The notes: a model not told the origin generated them from the letters alone. Shown: positions 1 through 6,745, counted from the first letter of the stretch. The stretch: 7,357 nucleotides of DNA from Acidobacteriota bacterium (GCA_021818645.1 JAKATS010000053.1:1-7357); one strand, 5' to 3'. Program-made: numbers and translations.

Positions 1-1
1 G

Positions 2-229
2 CGTGTCCCCGAGCATTCCCACCCCAATGAGCAAATTGCCTGCATCCTCGAAGGGAAATTGAAATTTATGCTGGCGGGCCGGGACATGGTGGCCAGCGCG
101 GGCCAAGTGCTGGTGATCCCTGGAGGAGTGCCGCACAGCGCCGAAGCCCTGGAAGACACCTTGAATCTGGATATATTTGCCCCGCCGCGCCAGGACTGGA
201 TACGCGGCGACGATGCCTATTTACGTTAG
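2..229 (+). CDS. Cupin-domain protein, 3' end (partial)
   Basis: An open frame enters from the left edge and ends at TAG 227-229, giving the last 75 residues of a small single-domain cupin. Both cupin motifs are visible. Motif 1 is HSHPNEQ followed six residues later by a Gly (an H-x-H-x3-Q variant with Gln in the usual Glu place). Motif 2 is GQVLVIPGGVPHSAE, with its conserved Pro, Gly and His. The two His of motif 1 and the His of motif 2 would bind a divalent metal. The tail APPRQDW...DAYLR is one I associate with short stand-alone cupins. These are cytoplasmic beta-barrels with varied roles (small-molecule binding, isomerase or dioxygenase activity), so the substrate cannot be named. The 5' end lies outside the window. 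The gene converges with pilQ, leaving 70 nt between the stop codons. Confidence 0.85.
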   Translation, partial: RVPEHSHPNEQIACILEGKLKFMLAGRDMVASAGQVLVIPGGVPHSAEALEDTLNLDIFAPPRQDWIRGDDAYLR

Positions 230-299
230 GCGCGGCGTGATGGATGCCGTTCCTTCAAAGCGTGATCCGTTCAAGCGGGAACAGGACCAAGCCATCGGC

Positions 300-2534
300 T
301 TATTTCAAGATTTTGGGTGTGATGAAGAACAGCAGCTCCTGATTCGACTTGGTGATCTGGGTCTGCTTGAAAAGATTCCCCACCACCGGCATATCGCCCA
401 GCACCGGCACCTGTGAAGTATTGCTCTGGCGATTGTGCACCATAACGCCGCCGATCAGCAGGGTATTGCCATTTTTGATCAGCACATGCGCGGTTGCACC
501 TTGTACATCCACGGCCGGCTCGCCCACGAAAGACAGGCCGGAATCAATCTGCTGGTTCAGCACCACCACGCTCATCAGAATCTTTCCGTTGGGCGCGATG
601 CGCGGCACCACTTCGAGCTGCAGCGTGGCGTTTTGCATGGTATTGGTCGCTCCGGAAAGTCCGTTGCTGGTCTGCAACGCGAACTGGACTCCCTGGAAAA
701 TCGAGGCCGCTTCATTATCTTGGGTAATGACTTCGGGGGCGGAGATGATATGGGTCAGGCCGCGATTTTCAGCCGCAGTCAGGATGCCATCAATTTCATA
801 ATTGGCAGTGGCGTTGAGAATACTGATCCCGCTGGTGGCAGCAGCGGGGAGATTCTGGTTGAGAGGAATGCCTATGCCAATAGGCGACGAACCCACCGCC
901 GGCACGCCACCCACGGTGGTGGTGGCGTTGTGGGTGAGAAAGCCGATCTGCGCCCCTAATTGCCGCGCGAAACTGCGCGATGTCTGCACAATTCGGGCCG
1001 TGATCTCCACCTGCGGGCGGTGCCGATCCAGTTGATTGATGACCGCCTCGATTTTGGGAATGCGGTCACGCGCGGCAATGATCATCAGCGTAGCCGGCTT
1101 GCGCTGAGTTTGCATCTGAACACTTTCGCCGGGTATGACCTGCGGCATGGCCACCGTTGGGTGATAGGGAATGAGGCGGCCACGCAAGCCCATGAGTTCA
1201 ACATCATGGGTGCAGGAACCCGTACTTGTCTCCAGATTGGAAATTTGCTTGTGCGAATTGATTCTGGTCTGCGTGGATATTTTGCCGCCCGAGCCGCCGT
1301 TGCCGCAGAGAAATTCCGTTATGTTTTTAGCACTGCGATATTTCAGATGCCAGAGAACCGCTTCAACCGGCGATTGAGAAGCGTGGGCCAATTCGTAAGC
1401 ATGGCGTTCGTCTTGTTCCGCGATCAGGGTTTTCAACTGGGCAATGCGCAGAAGATTGCCTTGGAATTCGCAGCCGAGAACATGACTGCGCATGACCATT
1501 TCCATCGCCTGATCCCAGGGGATATTATCCGCATCCATGGTCACCAGACCCTGAATGTTCGGATCCACGTACACATTCAGGCCCGGATCAATTTTGTGGA
1601 TGATGCGGTAAAAATCCGCCATGCTGGCATTTTTTAAATGCAGCGATATGCGTTCGCCGGAAAAATTGGTTGCGGGCTGGCTCATATTCCGGCAGAAATC
1701 AATCAATGATGGAGGCAGCACCGGCGCAGAAGATGAAAATTCAGGCGTGGTGGGCACGGCCGAAGCCGGAGCGGACAAAGGGGCAGGCATGGATTCTGCC
1801 GAAGGAACTGATGCGGCGGACAGCGGTTGAGAGGACGGCAGGGTTGCGATTTTTGCGGAACGCGTGGCCATAGCCGGCCAGGGCGCCGGCCGTACCAGCA
1901 GACCGGCCGGAGGGGTTACAGGGGAAGGGGGTACCTGTCGGGACTGCAGCGTATGTGGCTTGAAGCGTGCCTCCGTGCGTGCTCGATTGGATAAAGAAAT
2001 GGCCCCGGGAGCCGGAAGCACAGGCGGTTGCAGCTTCGCCGGCCGTACGTGATATTGGGAATCCGGAAAATCCACCTTTATGATATGGTCGAAAATTTGC
2101 CAAGACGGGTGTACGCGGGGTGAGCGTAAATCCAGCACCATGCGCACCACAGAAGGTTTGAATTGGGCCAGACGAAGCTGTTGAAACCAGGGGTTTTTCG
2201 TTTGAATCCGCTCGATGCCGCTGGCTTTGAAGGCGGAATGGATGTCCAATACCCAACGTGATGGGCTGGATAAATAAAAATCACGGATTTGCGGCCGCGC
2301 ACCCTGAAACCTGAGCCGAATGGTCATGCCGGCGCCAGTCCCCTGCAGCAAAGCGCGGCTGATATAGCTGCCGGGTTTGGCGGCGCTAACCGCCAGCTTC
2401 GCCTTCGCCATGGCTGAACGGGGCTGGACGGCGGCCATGATCAACGTATTTGCGGTTACACCGATCATCACCGCCCGCAGCAGATGCCGCGGAAAACGAT
2501 GCAATTGAACGGATCCAATGGCGCGCTTCATCAT
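300..2534 (-). CDS. pilQ: Type IV pilus secretin PilQ
   Basis: This 744-residue protein is the outer-membrane secretin, the multimeric pore through which the pilus fibre passes. A long signal peptide is likely (basic start, hydrophobic core about 20-36, cleavage near AMA at 41-43). In order follow an AMIN domain (about 66-156), which in this family binds peptidoglycan; a Pro/Ala/Ser-rich linker (about 165-275); a short N0/STN-type domain (about 290-365); an N1 secretin domain (about 385-505) with a long insertion; and the C-terminal secretin barrel (about 570-744). The barrel carries the hallmark VPVLGDMPVVGNLFK at 709-723 and ends FFITPKIL. Two start codons stand in tandem at 2534 and 2531. 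The upstream AAGG (overlapping the end of pilP, 8-9 nt away) fits either. It is the last gene of the operon, 6 nt after pilP. Four cysteines (281, 355, 410, 441) are unusual enough to note. Confidence 0.96.
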   Translation of the reverse strand: MMKRAIGSVQLHRFPRHLLRAVMIGVTANTLIMAAVQPRSAMAKAKLAVSAAKPGSYISRALLQGTGAGMTIRLRFQGARPQIRDFYLSSPSRWVLDIHSAFKASGIERIQTKNPWFQQLRLAQFKPSVVRMVLDLRSPRVHPSWQIFDHIIKVDFPDSQYHVRPAKLQPPVLPAPGAISLSNRARTEARFKPHTLQSRQVPPSPVTPPAGLLVRPAPWPAMATRSAKIATLPSSQPLSAASVPSAESMPAPLSAPASAVPTTPEFSSSAPVLPPSLIDFCRNMSQPATNFSGERISLHLKNASMADFYRIIHKIDPGLNVYVDPNIQGLVTMDADNIPWDQAMEMVMRSHVLGCEFQGNLLRIAQLKTLIAEQDERHAYELAHASQSPVEAVLWHLKYRSAKNITEFLCGNGGSGGKISTQTRINSHKQISNLETSTGSCTHDVELMGLRGRLIPYHPTVAMPQVIPGESVQMQTQRKPATLMIIAARDRIPKIEAVINQLDRHRPQVEITARIVQTSRSFARQLGAQIGFLTHNATTTVGGVPAVGSSPIGIGIPLNQNLPAAATSGISILNATANYEIDGILTAAENRGLTHIISAPEVITQDNEAASIFQGVQFALQTSNGLSGATNTMQNATLQLEVVPRIAPNGKILMSVVVLNQQIDSGLSFVGEPAVDVQGATAHVLIKNGNTLLIGGVMVHNRQSNTSQVPVLGDMPVVGNLFKQTQITKSNQELLFFITPKILK

Positions 2535-2540
2535 ATAGAG

Positions 2541-3149
2541 TTACCTTTTTGCCGGCAGGGGTTTGAATACCAGTCGGCCTGAAAGACGTCCCGCAGGCCC
2601 CGGTTTTTGCAGTGTTTCAAACCAGATGCCACGAGAGCTGATGCGAAAAACCATAGCATTATAAATGCGTTCTCCGGGAACCAGTAAATAGGTGCGGTGA
2701 TCAGGCGCAGCGACCAACGCCAGGGAATGAGGACCGGTTACCACGCCTTCAACCGCCAGATCCATCCAAAGCAAACCGGCACGGCCTGGGATCGTGGGCT
2801 GCATTGGCCCCGAGTTCACTCCCGGCGCCGCCAGCAAGGCACGGAACGGATCCCGGCCAGCGGGTAAGCGGAAATCTCCAGAAGGTATGGACATATTCGC
2901 AGTACGGTGGGCAGAACTTGTAGGCCAGGAGGAATTGGTTTGTGCCTGATGGAGCAGGCGCGGAACGGCTCGATAACGGCTGCGCACGCGTTGCGCAGCC
3001 GTCTGCGCCAGCCGCCGCACGGCCAATGCCGTGGTAGCACTTTTCGCTTCCAATCCCAAGCCGATCTGAGCCGCCAGCGCCAGAGGAGCAGCGATCATCA
3101 GGAGCAAGGTCGCGAATTGGGTCAATGTACGGCGCTGAAGATAATTCAT
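2541..3149 (-). CDS. pilP: Type IV pilus alignment protein PilP
   Basis: PilP links the PilN/PilO inner-membrane dimer to the N0/N1 domains of the secretin PilQ. I start it at ATG 3149 (202 residues), 14 nt after the pilO stop. The frame stays open further upstream, but an ATG at 3245 would overlap pilO by 82 nt and add a non-hydrophobic leader ahead of a good export signal. The signal runs LQRRTLTQF then a hydrophobic core (about 11-27), with possible cleavage near ALA-AQ. A poorly conserved stretch (about 30-90) leads to the PilP core: RDPF at 99-102, then a small beta domain (about 125-195) with the VEGVVTGPHSLALV and VPGERI segments. No lipobox cysteine is present, although many PilP proteins are lipoproteins. 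No clear ribosome binding site precedes the ATG; an in-frame GTG at 3155 is an alternative start. Identity rests on the core motif plus gene order. Confidence 0.88.
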   Translation of the reverse strand: MNYLQRRTLTQFATLLLMIAAPLALAAQIGLGLEAKSATTALAVRRLAQTAAQRVRSRYRAVPRLLHQAQTNSSWPTSSAHRTANMSIPSGDFRLPAGRDPFRALLAAPGVNSGPMQPTIPGRAGLLWMDLAVEGVVTGPHSLALVAAPDHRTYLLVPGERIYNAMVFRISSRGIWFETLQKPGPAGRLSGRLVFKPLPAKR

Positions 3150-3163
3150 AAAGTTCACGCAGT

Positions 3164-3757
3164 TCAGGGGTGCAACGGCACCGGATGAACTCCAGCCTGA
3201 CTGTAAAACGTGGTCACCACGCAATCGGCTTGAACGGTTTGCCACGGTGCCGCCGGCAAAGGAGACGACGTGGTGCGAACCAGAGTAATTTTGCGGACAT
3301 TCACAATTCGCGGCAGATGCGCCAGCCGGCCATAAAAGCCGGCGATCTGTCCGTAACCGCCTTGCAGCATGACATGAAAGGGCACGCTGATATAAAACTG
3401 ATGCGGTTGTGGCGGGAGCGCCTGCACCTGGCGAATTTTCACCTGGGTCATAAGAGCCTGCGATTGTAATACCGCGATAAAATGCCCGATGCGGGGTTTC
3501 GCGGGCACCACTTTTTCCAGTTGGTGCAAACGGTTGTAGAGAAATTGATTCGATCGCATCAGCGCAGGAGCTGCGAATGCCAATGGCCGCAGCTGGGCAT
3601 TGCTGGCTTTGAGCGCTTGAATTTTCTGCTGAATTTGGCCGTTGCTCTGGCGCATGGAACTGAGCCAGGCATATTCCGACGCGCCTAGAATGCCGAGGCC
3701 GAGCACGATAAAAACAATGAGCTGCTGGCGCGGATTAAGTTCTTCGAGAGATGCCAT
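3164..3757 (-). CDS. pilO: Type IV pilus alignment protein PilO
   Basis: PilO is a bitopic inner-membrane protein that pairs with PilN. This 197-residue product is near the usual family length of about 200. A short cytoplasmic start (MASLEELNPRQQ) precedes one membrane segment (about 12-32), a coiled coil (about 35-85, with QIQQKIQALKASNAQL), and a periplasmic ferredoxin-like domain. That domain includes VPFHVMLQGGYGQIAGFYGR and RIVNVRKITLVR, which match the characteristic PilO core. The start is well supported: an AAGGAAGGAG ribosome binding site lies 7 nt upstream, inside the end of pilN, and the gap from the pilN stop is 3 nt. The C-terminal tail after about 185 is short and proline-containing. 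Its single cysteine (residue 179) has no obvious partner. Confidence 0.93.
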   Translation of the reverse strand: MASLEELNPRQQLIVFIVLGLGILGASEYAWLSSMRQSNGQIQQKIQALKASNAQLRPLAFAAPALMRSNQFLYNRLHQLEKVVPAKPRIGHFIAVLQSQALMTQVKIRQVQALPPQPHQFYISVPFHVMLQGGYGQIAGFYGRLAHLPRIVNVRKITLVRTTSSPLPAAPWQTVQADCVVTTFYSQAGVHPVPLHP

Positions 3758-3760
3758 GGC

Positions 3761-4417
3761 TTAACTCCTTCCTTGCGCCGGCGAGACCGGCGGCGGGGGC
3801 AGGGAGGTAAACTGCGCCGTTAGTTTAAAGTGATAATCTGCAGGAAAATTCCAATGCCGCGCTGCTCCGGCAGTTCCAGTGCCGTGGCGCATCGCATGCC
3901 GAGACCCGGTTGCAATCTCGACCGCACTGGCCAGCCGGACACGGGAAAAATTGCCGCTGATGCGCAAGGCGGTGATGAAGCCGGCTACGGCCCGCAGGTC
4001 GAGAGCGCGGCCGGAAAAATCAAGTTCGCGGCCGTTTTGCTGAAAGCTGGTCAGCCAAATGGCGGGGCTGAGTTCCACGCTATGGCCGACGCGGGCCATC
4101 AACTGATAGGGGCCCGACTGCCGGCGCTGTAACTGCTGAATAATCGCAATACGACCCAACAACTGCTGGCGGCGATGGAGTTCGATTTGATATTGCTGCT
4201 TGACGATGGCTAAACGCGCGGCGGTGGCCTGCTGGGCGGTGAGCTGATCCTGCAGGGTGCCGGCCTGGTGCGTAAGATAGAAATAATGCAGGCCAACTAA
4301 CGCAACCGCGCCTGCCAGCACCCATAGTCCCGGGGTGGCAGATTTCGTGGAAGAAATCCGTTCCGGCGCGGTGGCTACCGTCGAGCTTTGTTTTTCCAGC
4401 AGATTGACGCGAATCAT
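3761..4417 (-). CDS. pilN: Type IV pilus alignment protein PilN
   Basis: PilN is the inner-membrane partner of PilO, and its cytoplasmic tail docks onto PilM. The 218-residue product begins MIRVNLLE, the INLLP-like peptide that sits in the PilM groove in known complexes. A linker of about 20 residues, one membrane segment (about 31-48), a long Gln-rich coiled coil (about 51-98) and a periplasmic ferredoxin-like domain (about 110-205, with ELDFSGRALDLRAVAGF) follow. The domain carries a His/Gly/Ala-rich stretch (about 168-190) and ends in a proline-rich tail (PPPPVSP). Its ATG overlaps the pilM stop as ATGA, a classic coupling arrangement. A GGGAG lies 11 nt upstream of the ATG, farther than ideal. 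The length is slightly above the family's usual 180-200 residues. Confidence 0.92.
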   Translation of the reverse strand: MIRVNLLEKQSSTVATAPERISSTKSATPGLWVLAGAVALVGLHYFYLTHQAGTLQDQLTAQQATAARLAIVKQQYQIELHRRQQLLGRIAIIQQLQRRQSGPYQLMARVGHSVELSPAIWLTSFQQNGRELDFSGRALDLRAVAGFITALRISGNFSRVRLASAVEIATGSRHAMRHGTGTAGAARHWNFPADYHFKLTAQFTSLPPPPVSPAQGRS

Positions 4418-5595
4418 AATTCTGCAAACTCCCGCAGGGCCAGACCCACGGCTATGGCCCAGCGCCCGGCTTCGCCTTCAGCGGAAACAGAAAAATCGGC
4501 CGGCAGCGTGATTCTCCGGAATGGATCGAGCCATTCTACCGGAGCATTGAATTCGCCTTCGAGCATGCTGCGCAAGCCTTCGATGCGGGCGCCTCCTCCG
4601 GAAAGATAGAGCTTTTCGAAGGGCTCATAATGTCCACCGGCGCGAGCGAAATCCACAGTTTTCTGTAGCTCCAGACGGATCAAGCCGGTTACGCCGGCCA
4701 GCACCGCATGCACATCGCTCCGGGACTCGGATTGGGCTGATTGCGCGGAGGAAGACGATGCCGATTCGGGAGCCGTATCCGCTCCCGCGGCCTGCGCCAT
4801 GGCCAGGGCGGGTTTATCGGCGCGCATAGGAAACAGTGCGGTGGTTTTCATCCGTTCGGCGTCTTCGAAGCCAAGATGAAATTCTTTCTGCAGCGCGTCA
4901 GTGTAGTTGTTGCCACCCACGCCGACATCACGCATAAACCGAGGTGAGGTGCCGTGCACGATGGAAAAATGCGAAACACTGGCACCCACATGCAGCAAGG
5001 CGGCGATCACATGTTCGCCAGGCTGGTAGTTGTATTCATAGCAGTTTTGCAGGGCCAGGGGATCGTGATCCACAATTTCCGGTCGTAGCCCCGCCAGGCT
5101 GAGCGCATGAGTCAGATTTGCGACTTTATCTTTTTTAACGGCGACCAGCAGCACCTCCATCTGGCCATTGTCGTGGAAATCCAGGATCTGATGATCAAGA
5201 TTGACATCTTCCAGGGCAAAGGGGATGTGCTGAGCGGCTTCAGCCTCGAGTGCGGTTTCCAGTTCCTCGTCATTCATGGCCGGCATGACGACCCGGCGCA
5301 CGATCACCGCATTTCCACTGACCGAGGCGATTACGCGCCGGCTGGCGCCCAGGCCCAGCCGGGCCAGCGGGGAACGCGAAGAGCGGCCATCGAGGCCAGG
5401 TAATTTGGCAATGGCGGCGGCCAATGCCCCGGCGTCCACGATCGCGCCATCCACAATCACCTCGGGGGTTAAAGGGCACATGGCCAGACGGCGGGCCCGA
5501 ATACCGTCGCCCTGTCGTTCTAAAACGGCCATTTTGATCGTACTGGACCCCAGATCGAGGCCCAAGCGTCCACCGGATTTGCGCGGCAATAACAT
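4414..5595 (-). CDS. pilM: Type IV pilus actin-like ATPase-fold protein PilM
   Basis: PilM is a cytoplasmic, FtsA/actin-like protein that polymerises or oligomerises under the inner membrane and binds the N-terminal peptide of PilN. This product has 393 residues against about 350 for typical PilM. Phosphate-1 motif LGLDLGSSTIK lies at 11-21, the typical PilM block NDEELETALEAEAAQHIPF at 108-126, a phosphate-2-like segment ALLHVGASVSHFSIV at 199-213, and the adenosine motif LYLSGGGARIEGL at 329-341. Two oddities stand out: His202 sits where the family usually has Asp, and a Ser/Ala/Gln-rich insertion occupies about 268-294. The ATG at 5595 lies 12 nt after the HTH gene's stop. No good ribosome binding site precedes it, so initiation probably depends on coupling to the upstream gene. 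The stop overlaps the pilN start. Confidence 0.95.
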   Translation of the reverse strand: MLLPRKSGGRLGLDLGSSTIKMAVLERQGDGIRARRLAMCPLTPEVIVDGAIVDAGALAAAIAKLPGLDGRSSRSPLARLGLGASRRVIASVSGNAVIVRRVVMPAMNDEELETALEAEAAQHIPFALEDVNLDHQILDFHDNGQMEVLLVAVKKDKVANLTHALSLAGLRPEIVDHDPLALQNCYEYNYQPGEHVIAALLHVGASVSHFSIVHGTSPRFMRDVGVGGNNYTDALQKEFHLGFEDAERMKTTALFPMRADKPALAMAQAAGADTAPESASSSSAQSAQSESRSDVHAVLAGVTGLIRLELQKTVDFARAGGHYEPFEKLYLSGGGARIEGLRSMLEGEFNAPVEWLDPFRRITLPADFSVSAEGEAGRWAIAVGLALREFAEL

Positions 5596-5607
5596 AAGGT
5601 AAACGGT

Positions 5608-5844
5608 TTAAGCACGCCGAGATTGTGTCCGGAGCGGCTGCCTCACTTCGCCCACCGGAAGCCGGCTGGCGGCCTCCATCCACTCATCCAGCAGACTTTT
5701 TTTGAAGCGCCAGCGATTCCCCAGCCGAAAGCCAGGGATCAAACCGGTGGCCACGTACTTGTACAGCGAATCGGACGAAATACCCAGATATTCGGCGGCC
5801 TGACGAATATTCATGACCTCCGGCCAGGTTTTTTTCAGATTCAT
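5608..5844 (-). CDS. Small excisionase/BldC-type helix-turn-helix DNA-binding protein
   Basis: This 78-residue protein is almost entirely one winged helix-turn-helix domain of the MerR-like excisionase class. NIRQAAEYLGISSDSLYKYV (12-31) forms the recognition helix-turn-helix, GLIPGFRLGNRWRFKKS (34-50) the wing, and LLDEWM the closing helix; a basic tail (RTQSRRA) follows. No integrase or phage gene lies nearby, so an excision role is unlikely and a regulatory or architectural role like BldC is the better inference. I start it at ATG 5844 because AAGGA lies 7 nt upstream. The first ATG of the open frame, at 5868, has no ribosome binding site and would add only eight residues. It is the first gene of the pilMNOPQ operon, so it may control its own operon. 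Its target and sign of action are unknown. Confidence 0.85.
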   Translation of the reverse strand: MNLKKTWPEVMNIRQAAEYLGISSDSLYKYVATGLIPGFRLGNRWRFKKSLLDEWMEAASRLPVGEVRQPLRTQSRRA

Positions 5845-6196
5845 GCTGGCTTCCTTGCTCTTTCGCATGCCGTTTTTAATGCAGAGGCAAATTCGTTGGG
5901 TGTATCAAAACGTTACGCTATGGGAAACAAGGGTCACAACCTGATTTCTCCCGGAATCATTCGAAGTTTACCCTAATTCATCCGTTTTTGATCGAATCTC
6001 TCCTGCCCAATCCTGAAATTTCAGATCCGGCGAGATGGAATGGTGCAATTTGCTGGCCAATTGAAGGGATGCACGGCGGAGGATAAATACGGATATGGTT
6101 AAAAGCCGGCGATCAATCCTGGCGAACTCAGCCTTGACCGAGTGCAGACTATGTATGATTTGCATAAAATCTGCTCAAATGACTTATACATTTTTT
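5845..6196. promoter_or_regulatory. Divergent intergenic region between the HTH-pil operon and the helical-repeat gene
   Basis: About 350 bp, visibly richer in A and T than the flanking genes, separates two divergent transcription units and must hold their promoters. On the minus strand the best match I see is TTGTTT (5930-5925), 17 nt, then TGATAC (5907-5902), which is weak. On the plus strand there are several AT-rich hexamers: TTGACC at 6134, TATGAT at 6154, TAAAAT at 6165 and TATACA at 6185, none in an ideal pair. A perfect 12-bp palindrome lies at 6013-6024. A 65-codon minus-strand frame crosses the region but looks non-coding. I see no -24/-12 sigma-54 site with correct spacing. Confidence 0.5.
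6013..6024. repeat. Perfect 12-bp palindrome, possible operator
   Basis: CTGAAATTTCAG reads identically on both strands. It stands near the middle of the divergent intergenic region, about 170 nt from each flanking start codon. Its size and symmetry suit a dimeric DNA-binding protein, and the HTH gene next door is a candidate, but nothing in the sequence ties them together. A chance palindrome in an AT-richer region is also possible. Confidence 0.3.
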
Positions 6197-6745
6197 ATGC
6201 CGGATGCCGAACAGAACAAACCAGCAGGCGCATTGCCGGAGGAATGGCAAAACGAAATCGCCTCCGCGGAGGAGACCCGGTTTGAACTGCAGGATGCCAG
6301 CCCTGAAGAAAAAGCTCAACTGCATTCCGCAGGGATCAGTTTGCTCGAGCGAGTCGCGTGCCTGAGCGTGGCGGAGCGGGTGAAAGCCGCCTTAATGGGC
6401 ACGCGCGAAGAACGCATGCTGCTCATACGCGACCGCAACCGGCTGGTCCAGCGCGCCGTGCTGCAATCCCCGCGTACCGATGATCGTGATGCCGAGCAGA
6501 TGGCCGGCATGCATAATGTGGGAGAAGATGCGCTGCGCCTGATCGCCGCGGAACGGCGCTTTCGTAAACATTTGCCAGTTTTGCGAAATCTAGCCCGCAA
6601 TCCGCATACTCCACTGATTGTGGCGCTAGAAATTCAAAAACTGCTGCCGGCTCCGGAACTGGAAAAATTGGCGCGGGACCGTAATATCAGTGAGCCGGTG
6701 CGCCGGGCGGCGCGGCAGGAAGCACAACGCCGGGCCGGACATTAA
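6197..6745 (+). CDS. Alpha-helical-repeat (HEAT-like) protein of unknown function
   Basis: A soluble, charged, all-helical protein of 182 residues with no signal peptide or membrane segment. Residues 1-45 are acidic and probably flexible. From about 47 on, ERVACLSVAERVKAALMGTR leads into repeated helical units with recurring Arg-Asp/Asn-Pro turns: RDRNRLVQRAVLQSP (78-92), LRNLARNPHTPLIVALEIQK (129-148) and LEKLARDRNISEPVRRAARQ (155-174). I recall similar hypothetical proteins in Acidobacteriota and Deltaproteobacteria, but no function is established. The start is uncertain. ATG 6197 opens the well-structured part but has no ribosome binding site. ATG 6179 adds six residues. ATG 6095 has GGAGGA 11 nt upstream but adds 34 residues, Cys-containing and with rare-looking codons, unlike the rest. 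It diverges from the pil operon and converges with the globin gene. Confidence 0.75.
   Translation: MPDAEQNKPAGALPEEWQNEIASAEETRFELQDASPEEKAQLHSAGISLLERVACLSVAERVKAALMGTREERMLLIRDRNRLVQRAVLQSPRTDDRDAEQMAGMHNVGEDALRLIAAERRFRKHLPVLRNLARNPHTPLIVALEIQKLLPAPELEKLARDRNISEPVRRAARQEAQRRAGH

Noticed and set aside
289..301. AAGCC-ATC-GGCTT hairpin at the pilQ stop, between the convergent cupin and pilQ genes
   Set aside because: The stem is only 5 bp with a 3-nt loop. No T-run follows on the pilQ strand and only a short one on the other, so I do not call a terminator. The rest of 230-299 shows only a repeated CCGTTC (247 and 267) and no strong stem.
960..1637. 225-codon plus-strand frame antisense to pilQ
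   Set aside because: It lies opposite the conserved N0, N1 and early barrel region of pilQ and has no family-like motifs; it is a shadow frame.
1741..2256. 171-codon minus-strand frame inside pilQ
   Set aside because: It is an alternate frame of the Pro/Ala/Ser-rich part of pilQ, whose composition keeps other frames open. The pilQ frame has all the domain motifs.
5608..5844. The excisionase-like gene as a sign of a prophage or integrated element
   Set aside because: No integrase, attachment repeats or other mobile genes are present, and the gene is embedded in a housekeeping pilus operon. The right-hand tRNA is intact with no flanking direct repeat visible in the window.
6042..6056. TGGTGCAATTTGC, resembling a sigma-54 promoter
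   Set aside because: Only 8 nt separate the GG and GC elements, where a -24/-12 promoter needs 10.
5968..6165. 65-codon minus-strand frame in the divergent intergenic region
   Set aside because: It has no ribosome binding site, unremarkable composition and no recognisable family. It covers the sequence where promoters are expected.
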